Assembly (NCBI RefSeq): GCF_001544915.2
Contig: NZ_FCOE02000001.1
Location: 124,001 to 188,000, forward strand
DNA from: Caballeronia pedi
GTDB taxonomy: Bacteria; Pseudomonadota; Gammaproteobacteria; Burkholderiales; Burkholderiaceae
Length of the DNA stretch: 64,000 nucleotides
Direction: 5' to 3'
The notes under the pieces are model-generated. The model made no database searches, was not told the DNA's origin, and saw nothing but the letters and a program-made list of their open reading frames with translations. Shown one piece after another: positions 37,309 to 47,767 of the stretch. A program made the translations under genes and the position numbers. The first letter of the stretch is position 1, and each line of letters starts with the position of its first letter.

Positions 37309-37971
37309 CTAGAGCTGCAAGTATTCTTTCGATACGACCGAGGTGCAATCGTCCGCTGCTTTCTGCAAAAGCGATTTCAGAAGCTTCGCGTTCTCCGAAA
37401 GCAAGTCATCCTCGGATGGTAAGTGCGCCTCGTCTACAGGCCGCGCAACGCACAAGGTTTGCGCGACGACTTCCTGCTTTGCCGTATCGATTAGCCTCAT
37501 ACGTGTGCTGTACGTAACGCGATAGCTTAGCCATTGCGTCGGTAAGTAGCTAAACATCCAATTAATGGTCTTTACATCGATCAGATAATCGGTGTCCGTG
37601 TGTTTGCTTGAGAGAGCAGCAACATCATCCGTGTCGACCAGACCGGTTTGATGGGGGGCTCGCAGCATCCCATGTTTCTCCGTCAATCGATCCATCAATT
37701 GGCGGCTGATGCTCAACGAGGGGTCTTCAATGCCGTTTTCTTTCACGATGGAATTTCCTGCCGACATCATCACGACTGCTCCGAGGGCGCCGAACATCGC
37801 CTTGCCCGGTGTCATCGCGGTGAAGCCGGGCTTTTCATACTCGGTATAGTCCACACGTTTGTTTGTCAGCGTGGCAATGGATTCTTTTGGTAGCGGTTTT
37901 TGATCCACAGACACGCAGCCCGTGAGTGCGATCGAAACCAATATTATGAGATACTCGCGTATCGACAACAT
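37309..37971 (-). CDS. Uncharacterised outer-membrane or periplasmic lipoprotein
   Basis: 220 residues with a lipoprotein signal peptide: MLSIREYLIILVSIALTGC, the lipobox LTGC giving a lipidated Cys19. Asp is not at +2 (Val is), so outer-membrane sorting is likely. The mature part is hydrophilic, with one Gly/Met-rich hydrophobic patch (AMFGALGAVVMMSAGN) and a Cys pair (LCVA, DDC) near the C-terminus. I do not recognise the family. Codon and base use are clearly more AT-rich than in the neighbours, consistent with acquisition. It is followed on the queF side by 186 bp that include a queF-tail copy. Confidence 0.82.
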   Translation of the reverse strand: MLSIREYLIILVSIALTGCVSVDQKPLPKESIATLTNKRVDYTEYEKPGFTAMTPGKAMFGALGAVVMMSAGNSIVKENGIEDPSLSISRQLMDRLTEKHGMLRAPHQTGLVDTDDVAALSSKHTDTDYLIDVKTINWMFSYLPTQWLSYRVTYSTRMRLIDTAKQEVVAQTLCVARPVDEAHLPSEDDLLSENAKLLKSLLQKAADDCTSVVSKEYLQL

Positions 37972-38046
37972 ATGTAATCCTAAATATTTAATTAATTTTG
38001 ATCCGGCGCAAGCCCGAGCGGACCAGCTGTTTTGTTGGATCCAAAG

Positions 38047-38100
38047 GTTACTGCCGAGCCCGCGACATTATCCGGGGTCGGCAGTTTGAGGGGAGTGCGG
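38047..38100 (-). pseudogene. queF: Diverged partial copy of the queF 3' end
   Basis: Read on the minus strand this segment encodes RTPLKLPTPDN, close to the queF C-terminus [11 protein letters not shown], and shares the exact runs GTTACTGCCG, CATTATCCGG and TCGGCA with 38156-38212 in the same orientation. It carries a small deletion after PDNVA, so the true stop is out of frame. Similarity ends abruptly on the upstream side at 38100. It is a remnant, not a gene. Confidence 0.7.
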
Positions 38101-38157
38101 ACTGTAAAAAACGCTAATTTATTGCAGTTTTGCTTATGAATTGAGCGGCGCTAAAAG

Positions 38158-38982
38158 TTACTGCCGCGCCAACCTCGCATTATCCGGCATCGGCAAATTG
38201 AAGTTGGTGCGAAACGGATTGATATCCAGCCCGCCGCGCCGCGTATAACGCGCGTAGACCGCAAGTCGTTCCGGCTTGCACTCCCGCATGATGTCCATGA
38301 AGATGCGCTCCACGCATTGCTCATGAAACCCGGTATGTCCGCGATAAGAAACGACATACCGCAACAACCCCGCGTGATCGATCTGCCCGCCGTAATAGCG
38401 GATCTGCACGCTGCCCCAATCCGGCTGCCCTGTCACCGGGCAATTCGATTTCAACAGATTCGAAAACAGCGTCTCTTCGACCGGCACTTCATCATGCGCC
38501 GCCTTCAGCAGCGAAGGATCGGGCGAGAACACGTCGCAATCGAGATCGAGACGGTCGAGCGACAAACCGTCGAATTCCTCCATCGCCAGTTTGCTGAAAT
38601 CGGCCGGCGCCGCGAGTTGCACCGAAACCGTCGCGCCGCACACCGCCGAGACATCGCGCTTGATCGCGGCGCGCACGTCATCGATCGAGTCGAACGGCGT
38701 CTGCGCGAACGAGCCGAGATACAGCTTGAACGACTTCGATTCCACGATGTTCGGCGAATCCGCCGGCACGAAAAACGTCGCGACCGCGATCTGCGGCTTG
38801 CCGCGCCGATTGAGCCACGAAAGCTCATACGCGTTCCAGATATCCGTGCCGAAGAACGGCAGACGCGCGGGCACGGCGATCGCGTCGCGCGCTCGCTTGC
38901 GGTCGATCGGAAACAGCAGCGACGCATCGTACTGTTCGGTGTAGTGGACGGGCTTGCCGAGCGGAGATTGATCGGGTGTCAT
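38158..38982 (-). CDS. queF: NADPH-dependent 7-cyano-7-deazaguanine reductase QueF
   Basis: 274 residues from ATG 38982, the length of the long (two-domain, unimodular) QueF type. The QueF motif [14 protein letters not shown] binds NADPH, Cys181 of [13 protein letters not shown] forms the thioimide with preQ0, and Glu of [10 protein letters not shown] is the substrate-binding Glu. It reduces preQ0 to preQ1 for queuosine tRNA modification. The ATG overlaps the 5'-nucleotidase stop by four bases. No other queuosine gene is in the window. Confidence 0.96.
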   Translation of the reverse strand: MTPDQSPLGKPVHYTEQYDASLLFPIDRKRARDAIAVPARLPFFGTDIWNAYELSWLNRRGKPQIAVATFFVPADSPNIVESKSFKLYLGSFAQTPFDSIDDVRAAIKRDVSAVCGATVSVQLAAPADFSKLAMEEFDGLSLDRLDLDCDVFSPDPSLLKAAHDEVPVEETLFSNLLKSNCPVTGQPDWGSVQIRYYGGQIDHAGLLRYVVSYRGHTGFHEQCVERIFMDIMRECKPERLAVYARYTRRGGLDINPFRTNFNLPMPDNARLARQ

Positions 38983-39893
38983 GATGCGTTCGCTATGCCG
39001 CTGAGAACGTGCCCCGTCGCGGTGACGACGCGAGCCGATTCGCAATGGCGAATTTGATCGTCGAAGAAAAAATCGGGCTCGAATTCGCGCAGGAATTCGC
39101 CCTTGTCGAGGCCGCCGAGAAACATCGCTTCGTCGATTTCGATGTCCCAGGCCATCAGCGTGCGGATCGCGCGCTCGTGCGCGGGCGCGGAACGCGCGGT
39201 GACAAGCGCGGTGCGGATGTGCATCGGCGACTGGCTGTCGTGGTCGTCGGCGATGCGCTGTAGCTTGTTCAAAGCCGCCAGCAGCGGCTTCAACGGACCG
39301 CCCGGAAGCGGTGAATCCTTCTTTTGCGTCTCGTGGCCGACGAACGCGGAAAGGCCATCGCTCTGGAACACGCGCTCGGCTTCGTCGGAGAACAGCACGG
39401 CGTCGCCATCGAACGCGATGCGGATTTCGTCTGCATAACGGCTCGCGGCGCGCGGCGTTTCGGGCAGGACGCGCGCGGCGGGAAAGCCGGCGGCGAGCGC
39501 GTCGCGCACGTCGTCCGGATTCGCCGACAGAAACAGCGACGCCCGCAACGGCTTCAGATACGCGAACGGCGAGCGGCCGCGCGTGAACACGCCGCGCTCG
39601 ATCGCGAGGCCATGCTCGCGGCACGAATGAAACGCACGCAGTCCGCTGATCGGATCGCTGCGCGACAGGATCACCACTTCGACGCGCTGCTCGTTCGCAT
39701 TCAACGCGAGCAGCTTGCGGATCAGCCCGAACGCGACGCCCGGCTTCGCGGGTGTTTCCAGCCGCGAGCGTTGCAGCGCTTCGTATCGGGCGAGATCGCC
39801 CGTCTCGAAGACGCGATTCTCATCCTCGAAATCGAACAGCGCGCGCGATGAAATCGCGACGACGAGCTTGTCTTCGAGCGTGAACTTCGGCAT
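38979..39893 (-). CDS. 5'-nucleotidase, cytosolic type I (cN-I) family
   Basis: 304 residues from ATG 39893, preceded by AAGG at seven bases; a GTG two codons earlier is an alternative. The sequence fits the 5_nucleotid (PF06189-like) family: [50 protein letters not shown] and a final [15 protein letters not shown] with FFDDQ, where acidic residues act as HAD-like ligands. It dephosphorylates nucleoside monophosphates. It lies between ilvA (10 bp upstream) and queF (overlap), one operon. Confidence 0.85.
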   Translation of the reverse strand: MPKFTLEDKLVVAISSRALFDFEDENRVFETGDLARYEALQRSRLETPAKPGVAFGLIRKLLALNANEQRVEVVILSRSDPISGLRAFHSCREHGLAIERGVFTRGRSPFAYLKPLRASLFLSANPDDVRDALAAGFPAARVLPETPRAASRYADEIRIAFDGDAVLFSDEAERVFQSDGLSAFVGHETQKKDSPLPGGPLKPLLAALNKLQRIADDHDSQSPMHIRTALVTARSAPAHERAIRTLMAWDIEIDEAMFLGGLDKGEFLREFEPDFFFDDQIRHCESARVVTATGHVLSGIANAS

Positions 39894-39902
39894 CGACACG
39901 CC

Positions 39903-41426
39903 TTACGCGAGGAACAGTCTGTAGACCGGGTTCGCGCCTTCGTCCCACCACGGATAGCCGAGCGTCGCGAGAAAGCGCTCGAACTCCGCGTTGTCCGACT
40001 GCGGCACCTGAATGCCGACGAGAATCGAGCTGTAGTCCGCGCCCTGATTGCGATAGTGGAACAGGCTGATGTTCCAGTCGGGCGCCATCGACGAGAGGAA
40101 CTTCATCAGCGCGCCCGGGCGCTCAGGGAATTCGAAACGCAGCAGACGTTCGTCGCGCGCGAGCGGCGAGCGTCCGCCGACCATATAACGGATGTGCTGC
40201 TTCGAGAGTTCATCGTGCGACAGATCGACCGTCGCGAAACCATGCTCGATGAACGACGTCATCATCTGCGCGGTTTCCTTGCGCGCCTTGATCTGCACGC
40301 CGACGAAGATGTGCGCGGCGTTTTCATCGGCGATGCGGTAGTTGAACTCGGTCACGCTGCGTGTGCCGACCAGTTCGCAGAAACGCCTGAAGCTGCCGCG
40401 TTCTTCCGGAATGGTCACGGCGAACACGGCTTCGCGCGCCTCGCCGACTTCCGCGCGCTCCGCAACGAAGCGCATGCGGTCGAAGTTCATGTTCGCGCCC
40501 GACGTCACCGCGATGAGCGTCTTGCCTTCGATGCCTTCGCGCTCCGCATACAGCTTCGCGCCCGCGACGGCGAGCGAACCCGCCGGCTCCAGCACGCTGC
40601 GCGTGTCCTGAAACACGTCCTTGATCGCGGCGCAGAGCGCATCGGTGTCGACGGTGATGACTTCGTCGAGCAGTTCGTGGCACAGCCGGAACGTTTCCTC
40701 GCCGACGAGCTTCACCGCCGTGCCGTCCGAGAACAGACCGACTTCGCTCAGCGTGACGCGCTCGCCCGCCTTGATCGATTGGGCCATCGCGCAGGAATCC
40801 TCGGTCTGCACGCCGATCACCTTGATCTCGGGCCGCACCGCCTTGACGTAGGCCGCGACGCCCGCCGCGAGGCCGCCGCCGCCGATCGGGCAGAAGATCG
40901 CGTGAATCGGGCCCTGATGCTGGCGCAGGATTTCCATCGCGACGGTGCCTTGCCCGGCGATCACGTCGGGATCGTCGAACGGATGCACGAACGTCAGGCC
41001 GCGCTCCTGCTGAAGTTCCACGGCGCGGGCGTAGGCGTCGCTGTACGACTCGCCCGCGAGCACCACTTCGACCGTCGGACCGCCGTGCGCGCGGATCGCG
41101 TCGATCTTCACCTGTGGCGTCGTGGTCGGTACCGCGATGACCGCCCGGCAGCCGAGCCGCGCCGCCGACAGCGCCACGCCCTGCGCGTGATTGCCCGCCG
41201 ACGCCGTGATCACGCCGCGCGCGAGTTCGTCCGCGCGGAGATTCGCCATCTTGTTGTAAGCGCCGCGAATCTTGAACGAGAAAACTGGCTGATTGTCCTC
41301 GCGCTTGAGGAACACGGCGTTGTGCAGGCGCGCGGACAGGCTGCGCGCGGGTTCCAGCTCGCTTTCGCGCGCGACGTCGTACACACGCGCGGTCAGCACT
41401 TTTTTCAGGTAGTCGGGATGTGTCAT
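39903..41426 (-). CDS. ilvA: Threonine ammonia-lyase, biosynthetic
   Basis: 507 residues from ATG 41426, which gives the standard start MTHPDYLKKVLTARVYDVA. The PLP domain has Lys52 (FSFKIRGAYNKM), the phosphate loop GGGGLAAG and SAGNHAQG. Two C-terminal ACT-like domains (EERGSFRRFCELVG and ARDERLLRFEFPERPGAL) confer isoleucine/valine feedback. It makes 2-oxobutanoate from threonine for isoleucine synthesis. A longer in-frame start at 41621 adds 65 low-quality residues and is rejected. Confidence 0.97.
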   Translation of the reverse strand: MTHPDYLKKVLTARVYDVARESELEPARSLSARLHNAVFLKREDNQPVFSFKIRGAYNKMANLRADELARGVITASAGNHAQGVALSAARLGCRAVIAVPTTTPQVKIDAIRAHGGPTVEVVLAGESYSDAYARAVELQQERGLTFVHPFDDPDVIAGQGTVAMEILRQHQGPIHAIFCPIGGGGLAAGVAAYVKAVRPEIKVIGVQTEDSCAMAQSIKAGERVTLSEVGLFSDGTAVKLVGEETFRLCHELLDEVITVDTDALCAAIKDVFQDTRSVLEPAGSLAVAGAKLYAEREGIEGKTLIAVTSGANMNFDRMRFVAERAEVGEAREAVFAVTIPEERGSFRRFCELVGTRSVTEFNYRIADENAAHIFVGVQIKARKETAQMMTSFIEHGFATVDLSHDELSKQHIRYMVGGRSPLARDERLLRFEFPERPGALMKFLSSMAPDWNISLFHYRNQGADYSSILVGIQVPQSDNAEFERFLATLGYPWWDEGANPVYRLFLA

Positions 41427-41945
41427 GCGAGGGATCGTCAGGCGGCCGCGATGCGCGCGGGTTTTGAGGGCGAAAGCGTCAATGATAGCGCCAACCGGGC
41501 ATCGTCCGAATGTGCGATGTGTTCGGACCGTCCGGACGGTCGTGCAAAAAAGCGTCGAAAATGCCGGAAACGTGTCGCGAATTCGCACGCAAAAGCCCCT
41601 TCTCGCTGCTAGCGCTCGCAAACGCGTGTCATCGTGATGGGTTAGAATTTCCTTTTACGAATCAGCAATCAGGATCGGCAGATGCACCGGCAGCTTCGGA
41701 TCGATTTACTGGCGCATGTCTCCCGCGAGTCGCATCCCGCGGCGGAGAGGGATGCGCGCCACGCACGATCGTGGCGTTGATCCAGGGCACATCGAAGGCG
41801 CCGTGAACGCGATTCGCCTCATTGACATAGAGGCGATCCGGCGGCCTTCGCCAAGATTAGTCTCATTCGAAAATTTGCGCCCCCACGCGCATCGCTGGCC
41901 TTTCCGCTTTCATGGCGCGAGCGCCGGCACACCGAACCGTCGAAC
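41427..41945. other. Intergenic region between ilvA and the FAD/Fe-S oxidoreductase
   Basis: 519 bp divergent promoter region. No protein gene is supported; overlapping short ORFs lack ribosome binding sites. A TAGAAT (41643-41648) and a TTGACA (41822-41827) are present but no matched -35/-10 pair is found. No riboswitch motif was recognised. Confidence 0.45.
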
Positions 41946-44900
41946 ATGAACGCACCCCAAGCCTTCGATCCGAACGGCGCCCATGCCGCCTTGGTGCTCG
42001 ATAACGAGCCGCGTCTCCGCGAAATTCCCTATAACTACACGTCGTTTTCCGATCGTGAAATCGTCATGCGGCTGCTGGGCGACGAAGCCTGGGCCGTGCT
42101 CGACGAACTGCGCAACGAGCGCCGCACCGGCCGCTCGGCACGCATGCTGTATGAAGTGCTCGGCGATATCTGGGTCGTGCGCCGCAATCCGTATCTGCAG
42201 GACGATCTGCTCGACAACCCGAAGCGTCGCGCGCTGCTCGTCGAAGCGCTGAATCACCGGCTCGCGGAAATCGAAAAGCGCCGCAGCGCCGATCTCTCCG
42301 CTCATAGCGAAGAAGCCGGCAGCCGCGAGCGCGCCGGGCGCGTGCAATTGCTGATCGCCGCCGCGCGCCGCGCCGTCGACGATTTCGCCGCCGAGTTCGA
42401 CCGCATGTCCGACTTGCGGCGCCGCGCCTCGCGCGTGCTGGGCCGCGAAACACAAAAGGACAACATCAAGTTCGACGGCCTGTCGCGCGTCGCGCACGTC
42501 ACCGACGCGACCGACTGGCGCGTCGAATATCCGTTCGTCGTGTTGACGCCGGATTCGGAAGCCGAGATCGCCGGTCTGATCAAGGCCTGCTTCGAACTCG
42601 GCCTAACCGTGATTCCGCGCGGCGGCGGCACCGGCTATACCGGCGGCGCGATTCCGCTCACGCCGTTTTCGGCGGTCATCAACACAGAAAAGCTGGAACA
42701 GCTCGGTCCCGTCGAAATGACCGATCTGCCGGGCGTCGATCACAAGGTCGCAACGATTTTCTCGGGCGCGGGCGTGGTCACGCGGCGCGTCACGGAAGCG
42801 GCGGAGCAGGCGGGCTTCGTGTTCGCCGTCGATCCGACCTCGCTCGATGCATCGTGCGTCGGCGGCAATGTCGCGATGAACGCGGGCGGCAAGAAAGCGG
42901 TTTTGTGGGGCACGGCGCTCGACAATCTCGCCTGGTGGCGCATGGTCGATCCCGAAGGCAACTGGCTCGAAGTCACGCGTCTGGATCACAACTGCGGCAA
43001 GATTCACGACGTCGAAGTGGCGCGCTTCCGGCTCGACTGGTTCGACGGCAATCGTCCGCCGGGCGAAAAGCTGCTGCGCACCGAAAACCTCGACATCGCC
43101 GGCCGCACGTTCCGCAAGGAAGGGCTCGGCAAGGACGTCACCGATAAATTCCTCGCAGGTCTCCCCGGCGTGCAGAAGGAAGGCTGCGACGGACTGATTA
43201 CGTCCGCGCGCTGGATCCTGCACAAGATGCCCGCGCACACGCGGACCGTCTGCCTCGAATTTTTCGGCCAGGCGCGCGACGCGATTCCGAGCATCGTCGA
43301 AATCAAGGACTATCTGTTCGAGACGTCGAAGCAGGGCGGCGCGATTCTCGCCGGCCTCGAGCATCTCGACGAGCGCTATCTGCGCGCGGTCGGCTACGCG
43401 ACCAAGAGCAAGCGCAACGCGTTCCCGAAGATGGTGCTGATCGGCGATATCGTCGGCAATGACGCCGATGCCGTCGCCGCCGCAACGTCCGAAGTCGTGC
43501 GCATGGCGAACGGCAAGAGCGGCGAAGGCTTCGTCGCGGTGAACGCCGAGGCGCGCAAGCGCTTCTGGCTCGACCGCTCGCGCACCGCGGCCATCGCGAA
43601 GCACACGAACGCGTTCAAGATCAACGAAGACGTCGTGATTCCGCTCGACCGCATGGGCGAGTACACGGACGGCATCGAGCGCATCAACATCGAGCTGTCG
43701 ATCAAGAACAAGCTGCAACTCGTCGATGCGCTCGAAGCGTTTTTCCGCACCGGCAAGCTGCCGCTCGGCAAGACCGATGACGCGAACGAAATCCCCAGCG
43801 CCGAACTGCTCGAAGACCGCGTGACGCAGGCGCTCGATTTGTTGAAGCGCGTGCGCGAACGCTGGACCTTCGTCGGCGACAAGCTCGACATGCCGTTGCG
43901 CGAGGCGCAGCACTATCTCGTCAATCTTGGATACGAAGCGCTCGCGGAGAAGTTCGCGGATCGCGTCGACGTGCAGCCGGACGCGAATATCTTCCACGTC
44001 GCGCAGGATCGCACGGTGCGCATTTCGTGGAAGCAGGAGATTCGCGGCGAACTGCGCCAGATCTTCAACGGCGGCGAATTCAAGCCGATCCTCGATGAAG
44101 CGCAGGCCATTCACAAGCAGGTGCTGCGCGGGCGCGTGTTCGTCGCGCTCCACATGCACGCGGGCGATGGCAACGTGCACACGAACATTCCGGTCAACTC
44201 CGACAACTACGAGATGCTGCAGGACGCGCATCACGCGGTGGCGCGCATCATGAAGCTCGCGCGTTCGCTCGACGGCGTGATTTCGGGCGAGCACGGCATC
44301 GGCATCACCAAACTGGAGTTCCTGACCGAAGAGGAAATCGGCGAATTCCGCGCGTACAAGCAGCGCGTCGATCCGCACGGCCGTTTCAACAAGGGCAAAC
44401 TGTTCGACGGCGCGGACCTGCGCAACGCGTACACGCCGTCGTTCGGGCTGATGGGCTACGAGTCGATCATCATGCAGCAGTCGGATATCGGCGCGATCTC
44501 CGATTCCATCAAGGACTGCCTGCGCTGCGGCAAGTGCAAGCCGGTCTGCGCGACGCACGTGCCGCGCGCAAACCTGCTGTACAGCCCGCGCAACAAGATT
44601 CTCGCCACGTCGCTGCTGGTCGAAGCCTTCCTGTATGAAGAGCAGACGCGCCGCGGCGTGTCCATAAAGCATTGGGACGAGTTCAACGACGTCGCCGATC
44701 ACTGCACGGTCTGCCACAAGTGCGTGACGCCGTGCCCGGTGAAGATCGATTTCGGCGATGTCACGATGAACATGCGCAATCTCTTGCGCAAGATGGGCAA
44801 GAAGAAGTTCAACGCGGGCAACGCGGCCGGCATGTTCTTCCTGAACGCGACCAATCCGCAGACGATCAACCTCGCGCGCACCGCGATGATGGGCGTCGGC

Positions 44901-46040
44901 TACAAGGCGCAGCGCCTCGGCAACGACATTCTGAAGAAGTTCGCGAAGAAGCAGACGGCGAAACCGCCCGCGACGGTCGGCAAGCCGCCGGTGGTCACGC
45001 AGGTGATCCACTTCATGAACAAGAAGATGCCGGGCAATCTGCCGAAGAAGACGGCGCGCGCGTTGCTCGATATCGAGGACAACAAGATCGTTCCGATCAT
45101 CCGCAATCCGAAGACGACCACGGTCGATTCGGAAGCGGTGTTCTACTTCCCCGGCTGCGGCTCGGAGCGCCTGTTCTCGCAAGTCGGACTCGCGACGCAG
45201 GCCATGTTGTGGGAAGCGGGCGTGCAGACCGTGCTGCCACCGGGCTATCTGTGCTGCGGCTACCCGCAGCGCGGCTCGGGCCAGTACGACAAGGCCGAGA
45301 AGATCGTCACGGATAACCGCGTGCTGTTCCACCGCGTTGCGAATACGCTGAATTATCTCGACATCAAGACCGTGGTCGTGTCGTGCGGCACCTGCTACGA
45401 CCAGCTCGCGGGCTATGAATTCGAGAAGATCTTCCCGGGCTGCCGGATCATCGACATCCACGAGTTCCTGCTGGAAAAGAACATCAGGCTCGAGGGCGTG
45501 AAGGGCACGCGCTACATGTATCACGACCCGTGTCACTCGCCGATCAAGACGATGGACCCGGTCAAGCTCGTCAACGAACTGATGGGCGCGCAGAACGACG
45601 GGTACAAGATCGAAAAGAACGATCGATGCTGCGGCGAATCGGGCACGCTCGCGGTCACGCGTCCGGACATCTCCACGCAGGTGCGCTTCCGCAAGGAAGA
45701 GGAGATCCGCAAGGGCGCGGCGCGGCTGCGGGGCATTCCGCTCGTCGCGGAAGCGGGGGCGAACGGCATCAATATCGCGAACGCTTCGGCTGGAGCTGCA
45801 GGCGCGCAGCCCGGTTCGGTGCTCAAGGCCGGCGACGGTCCGCAGCCCAACGGCTCCGACGTGAAGATTCTCACGAGCTGCCCGTCCTGCCTGCAAGGCC
45901 TGTCGCGCTACAACGAGGACGCCAACATCGAGGCGGACTATATCGTCGTGGAAATCGCGCGCAAGGTGCTCGGCGAGAACTGGATGGAACAGTACGTCGA
46001 ACGCGCGAACAATGGCGGTATCGAGCGCGTACTGGTGTAA
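41946..46040 (+). CDS. Multidomain FAD-linked oxidase/Fe-S oxidoreductase (DUF3683, GlcD-GlcF-like fusion)
   Basis: 1364 residues. In order: an N-terminal DUF3683-like part (1-190), FAD-binding type 4 (about 195-400, [18 protein letters not shown]), an FAD-linked oxidase C-terminal domain (to about 830, with [14 protein letters not shown] and the GEHGIGI motif), and two [4Fe-4S] motifs ([11 protein letters not shown] near 858, [12 protein letters not shown] near 920). Two CCG domains follow (CGSERLF then [32 protein letters not shown]). This architecture combines what is otherwise split between GlcD and GlcF. It probably oxidises a 2-hydroxy acid such as D-lactate, passing electrons to the quinone pool; the substrate is not decided. 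Confidence 0.92.
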   Translation: MNAPQAFDPNGAHAALVLDNEPRLREIPYNYTSFSDREIVMRLLGDEAWAVLDELRNERRTGRSARMLYEVLGDIWVVRRNPYLQDDLLDNPKRRALLVEALNHRLAEIEKRRSADLSAHSEEAGSRERAGRVQLLIAAARRAVDDFAAEFDRMSDLRRRASRVLGRETQKDNIKFDGLSRVAHVTDATDWRVEYPFVVLTPDSEAEIAGLIKACFELGLTVIPRGGGTGYTGGAIPLTPFSAVINTEKLEQLGPVEMTDLPGVDHKVATIFSGAGVVTRRVTEAAEQAGFVFAVDPTSLDASCVGGNVAMNAGGKKAVLWGTALDNLAWWRMVDPEGNWLEVTRLDHNCGKIHDVEVARFRLDWFDGNRPPGEKLLRTENLDIAGRTFRKEGLGKDVTDKFLAGLPGVQKEGCDGLITSARWILHKMPAHTRTVCLEFFGQARDAIPSIVEIKDYLFETSKQGGAILAGLEHLDERYLRAVGYATKSKRNAFPKMVLIGDIVGNDADAVAAATSEVVRMANGKSGEGFVAVNAEARKRFWLDRSRTAAIAKHTNAFKINEDVVIPLDRMGEYTDGIERINIELSIKNKLQLVDALEAFFRTGKLPLGKTDDANEIPSAELLEDRVTQALDLLKRVRERWTFVGDKLDMPLREAQHYLVNLGYEALAEKFADRVDVQPDANIFHVAQDRTVRISWKQEIRGELRQIFNGGEFKPILDEAQAIHKQVLRGRVFVALHMHAGDGNVHTNIPVNSDNYEMLQDAHHAVARIMKLARSLDGVISGEHGIGITKLEFLTEEEIGEFRAYKQRVDPHGRFNKGKLFDGADLRNAYTPSFGLMGYESIIMQQSDIGAISDSIKDCLRCGKCKPVCATHVPRANLLYSPRNKILATSLLVEAFLYEEQTRRGVSIKHWDEFNDVADHCTVCHKCVTPCPVKIDFGDVTMNMRNLLRKMGKKKFNAGNAAGMFFLNATNPQTINLARTAMMGVGYKAQRLGNDILKKFAKKQTAKPPATVGKPPVVTQVIHFMNKKMPGNLPKKTARALLDIEDNKIVPIIRNPKTTTVDSEAVFYFPGCGSERLFSQVGLATQAMLWEAGVQTVLPPGYLCCGYPQRGSGQYDKAEKIVTDNRVLFHRVANTLNYLDIKTVVVSCGTCYDQLAGYEFEKIFPGCRIIDIHEFLLEKNIRLEGVKGTRYMYHDPCHSPIKTMDPVKLVNELMGAQNDGYKIEKNDRCCGESGTLAVTRPDISTQVRFRKEEEIRKGAARLRGIPLVAEAGANGINIANASAGAAGAQPGSVLKAGDGPQPNGSDVKILTSCPSCLQGLSRYNEDANIEADYIVVEIARKVLGENWMEQYVERANNGGIERVLV

Positions 46041-46076
46041 TAGCGAAATCGAGGTTTGATTCGCTAGAGGTATGAG

Positions 46077-46511
46077 ATGGACTGTGTGTTTTGCCGTGAA
46101 GACGGCGGCGAGGTGCTGTGGTCGGACGACGCGTTGCGCGTCGTCCTCGCCGACGAGCCCGACTGGCCGGGCCTGTGCCGCGTGATCTGGGGTGCGCACG
46201 TCGCCGAAATGTCCGATTTGCCGGATGGCGACCGCGCGCGCGTGATGACCGCCGTCAACGGCGTCGAACGCGCGATGCGCCGCGTGCTCGTGCCGGAGAA
46301 GATCAACCTGGCGAGCCTCGGCAATCAGGTGCCGCACGTCCACTGGCATGTCATTCCACGCTTTTCCAACGATTCCCGCTTTCCTCTGCCGATCTGGGCG
46401 CCGCGCCAGCGCACCGTGTCGGAATCGCAGCTTTCGAAGCGCCGCGCCCAGGCCACGCTCTTGCGCGAACAGGTGCGCAACGAGCTGAACCAGGCGTTCG
46501 GCCATCAATAA
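46077..46511 (+). CDS. HIT family protein
   Basis: 144 residues. The N-terminal MDCVFCR and the catalytic histidine triad HVHWHVIPRF are present. HIT proteins are nucleotide hydrolases or transferases acting on nucleotide-phosphoramidates and similar bonds in the cytosol; the substrate is not known. It starts 36 bp after the oxidoreductase stop and is followed by DUF971 nine bases on. Confidence 0.92.
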   Translation: MDCVFCREDGGEVLWSDDALRVVLADEPDWPGLCRVIWGAHVAEMSDLPDGDRARVMTAVNGVERAMRRVLVPEKINLASLGNQVPHVHWHVIPRFSNDSRFPLPIWAPRQRTVSESQLSKRRAQATLLREQVRNELNQAFGHQ

Positions 46512-46520
46512 GGCAAGACC

Positions 46521-46928
46521 ATGAGCGGACTCACATCCACGACGCCGATTCCCACCGGCGTCGTCGTGCATTCGAAATCCCGGGTGCTCGAATTGCAGTA
46601 CGGCGACGAATCGTTTCGCGTGCCCTTCGAGCTGTTGCGCGTGTACTCGCCTTCCGCCGAAGTGCAGGGCCACGGACCGGGTCAGGAAACGCTGCAGACC
46701 GGCAAGCGCGAGGTGACGATCATCGGCATCGAACCGGTCGGGCATTACGCGCTGCAACTGAATTTTTCAGACGGCCACAATACCGGCATCTATTCGTGGG
46801 ACATCCTCCACGACCTGGCGACGCGTCAGGACGCGCTGTGGCGCGAGTATCTGGCGAAGCTGGAAGCCGCTGGCGCGGACCGCGACGCGCCGATGGCCGT
46901 CAAGTCATCCGGCGGGCATTGCCACTGA
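46521..46928 (+). CDS. DUF971 (gamma-butyrobetaine-hydroxylase-like N-terminal domain) protein
   Basis: 135 residues. The typical pattern is LTSTTPIPTGVVVHSKSRVLELQYGDESF, ELLRVYSPSAEVQGHG and HNTGIYSWDILHDLA. The DUF971 fold is found alone in bacteria and as the N-terminal part of gamma-butyrobetaine hydroxylases; its role in bacteria is unclear, but it often sits beside ubiE, and some members are linked to iron-sulfur factors. Here it is 83 bp before ubiE, in the expected place. Confidence 0.93.
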   Translation: MSGLTSTTPIPTGVVVHSKSRVLELQYGDESFRVPFELLRVYSPSAEVQGHGPGQETLQTGKREVTIIGIEPVGHYALQLNFSDGHNTGIYSWDILHDLATRQDALWREYLAKLEAAGADRDAPMAVKSSGGHCH

Positions 46929-47011
46929 ACATCAAGGCTGCGGCATAACGCCGCACAGCCGGCGCGACGATTGCGCAGCATAGAACGAACAACAGGCGAG
47001 GAAAAAGCGCG

Positions 47012-47743
47012 ATGAGCAAGACCCACTTCGGATATGAAACGGTCGAAGAGCAGGACAAGGCGAAGAAAGTGGCGGGCGTGTTCCATTCCGTCGCGAGCAA
47101 CTACGACTTGATGAACGACCTGATGTCCGGCGGACTGCATCGGATCTGGAAGCACTTCACGATCGGGCAGGCCAAGGTGCGGCCGGGATACAAGGTGCTC
47201 GATCTCGCCGGCGGCACGGGCGATCTGGCGATGGCCTTTGCCAAGCAGGCGGGCGAGACGGGCGAAGTCTGGCACACGGACATCAACGAATCGATGCTGC
47301 GCGTGGGGCGCGACCGGCTGGTCGACAAGGGCGTGCTGACGCCCGCGCTGCTGTGCGACGCCGAGAAGATTCCGTTCCCAGACAATTATTTCAATATCGT
47401 TACAGTTGCTTTCGGTTTGCGTAATATGACGCACAAGGATCGTGCGTTGGCCGAAATGCAGCGCGTGATCAAGCCGGGCGGCCGCCTGCTCGTGCTGGAA
47501 TTCTCGAAAGTGTGGGAACCGCTCAAAAAGCCGTACGATATCTACAGTTTCAAGATTTTGCCGTGGCTTGGCGAAAAAGTGGCCAAAGATGCGGACAGCT
47601 ACCGGTACCTGGCTGAGTCCATCCGCATGCACCCGGACCAGGAAACTTTAAAAACAATGATGGAACAAGCGGGCCTGGATCGAGTCGAATATTACAATTT
47701 GTCAGGTGGCGTGGTAGCGTTACACGTCGGGACCAAATTTTAG
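47012..47743 (+). CDS. ubiE: Ubiquinone/menaquinone biosynthesis C-methyltransferase UbiE
   Basis: 243 residues. SAM-binding motif [14 protein letters not shown] and the family signatures [17 protein letters not shown] and [19 protein letters not shown] are present. It methylates C-2 of the benzoquinol ring in ubiquinone synthesis. It opens the ubiE-Tim44-ubiJ-ubiB block. AGGCGAGGAAAAAG gives a ribosome binding site. Confidence 0.97.
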   Translation: MSKTHFGYETVEEQDKAKKVAGVFHSVASNYDLMNDLMSGGLHRIWKHFTIGQAKVRPGYKVLDLAGGTGDLAMAFAKQAGETGEVWHTDINESMLRVGRDRLVDKGVLTPALLCDAEKIPFPDNYFNIVTVAFGLRNMTHKDRALAEMQRVIKPGGRLLVLEFSKVWEPLKKPYDIYSFKILPWLGEKVAKDADSYRYLAESIRMHPDQETLKTMMEQAGLDRVEYYNLSGGVVALHVGTKF

Positions 47744-47767
47744 TGTTCCACTCTTAAAGGATTCGAT

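Noticed and set aside
38047..38212. Phage or island attachment-site pair (attL/attR) at the queF tail
   Set aside because: The two copies are diverged and only 110 bp apart with no integrase nearby; a recombination remnant explains them better.
41427..41621. 65-residue N-terminal extension of IlvA
   Set aside because: The standard IlvA start MTHPDYL is at 41426; the extension is low-complexity and unlike the family.
42603..42660. Possible Gly-rich CRISPR-like or tandem repeats in GC-rich coding stretches, also in ssb
   Set aside because: These are codon repeats of Gly/Ala-rich protein regions, not regularly spaced repeats with unique spacers.
42603..46757. 1384-codon open frame on the minus strand, antisense to the FAD/Fe-S oxidoreductase
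   Set aside because: It is a high-GC antisense shadow: the plus-strand frame has clear domains and motifs, while this product is Arg/His/Ala-rich with no recognisable fold.
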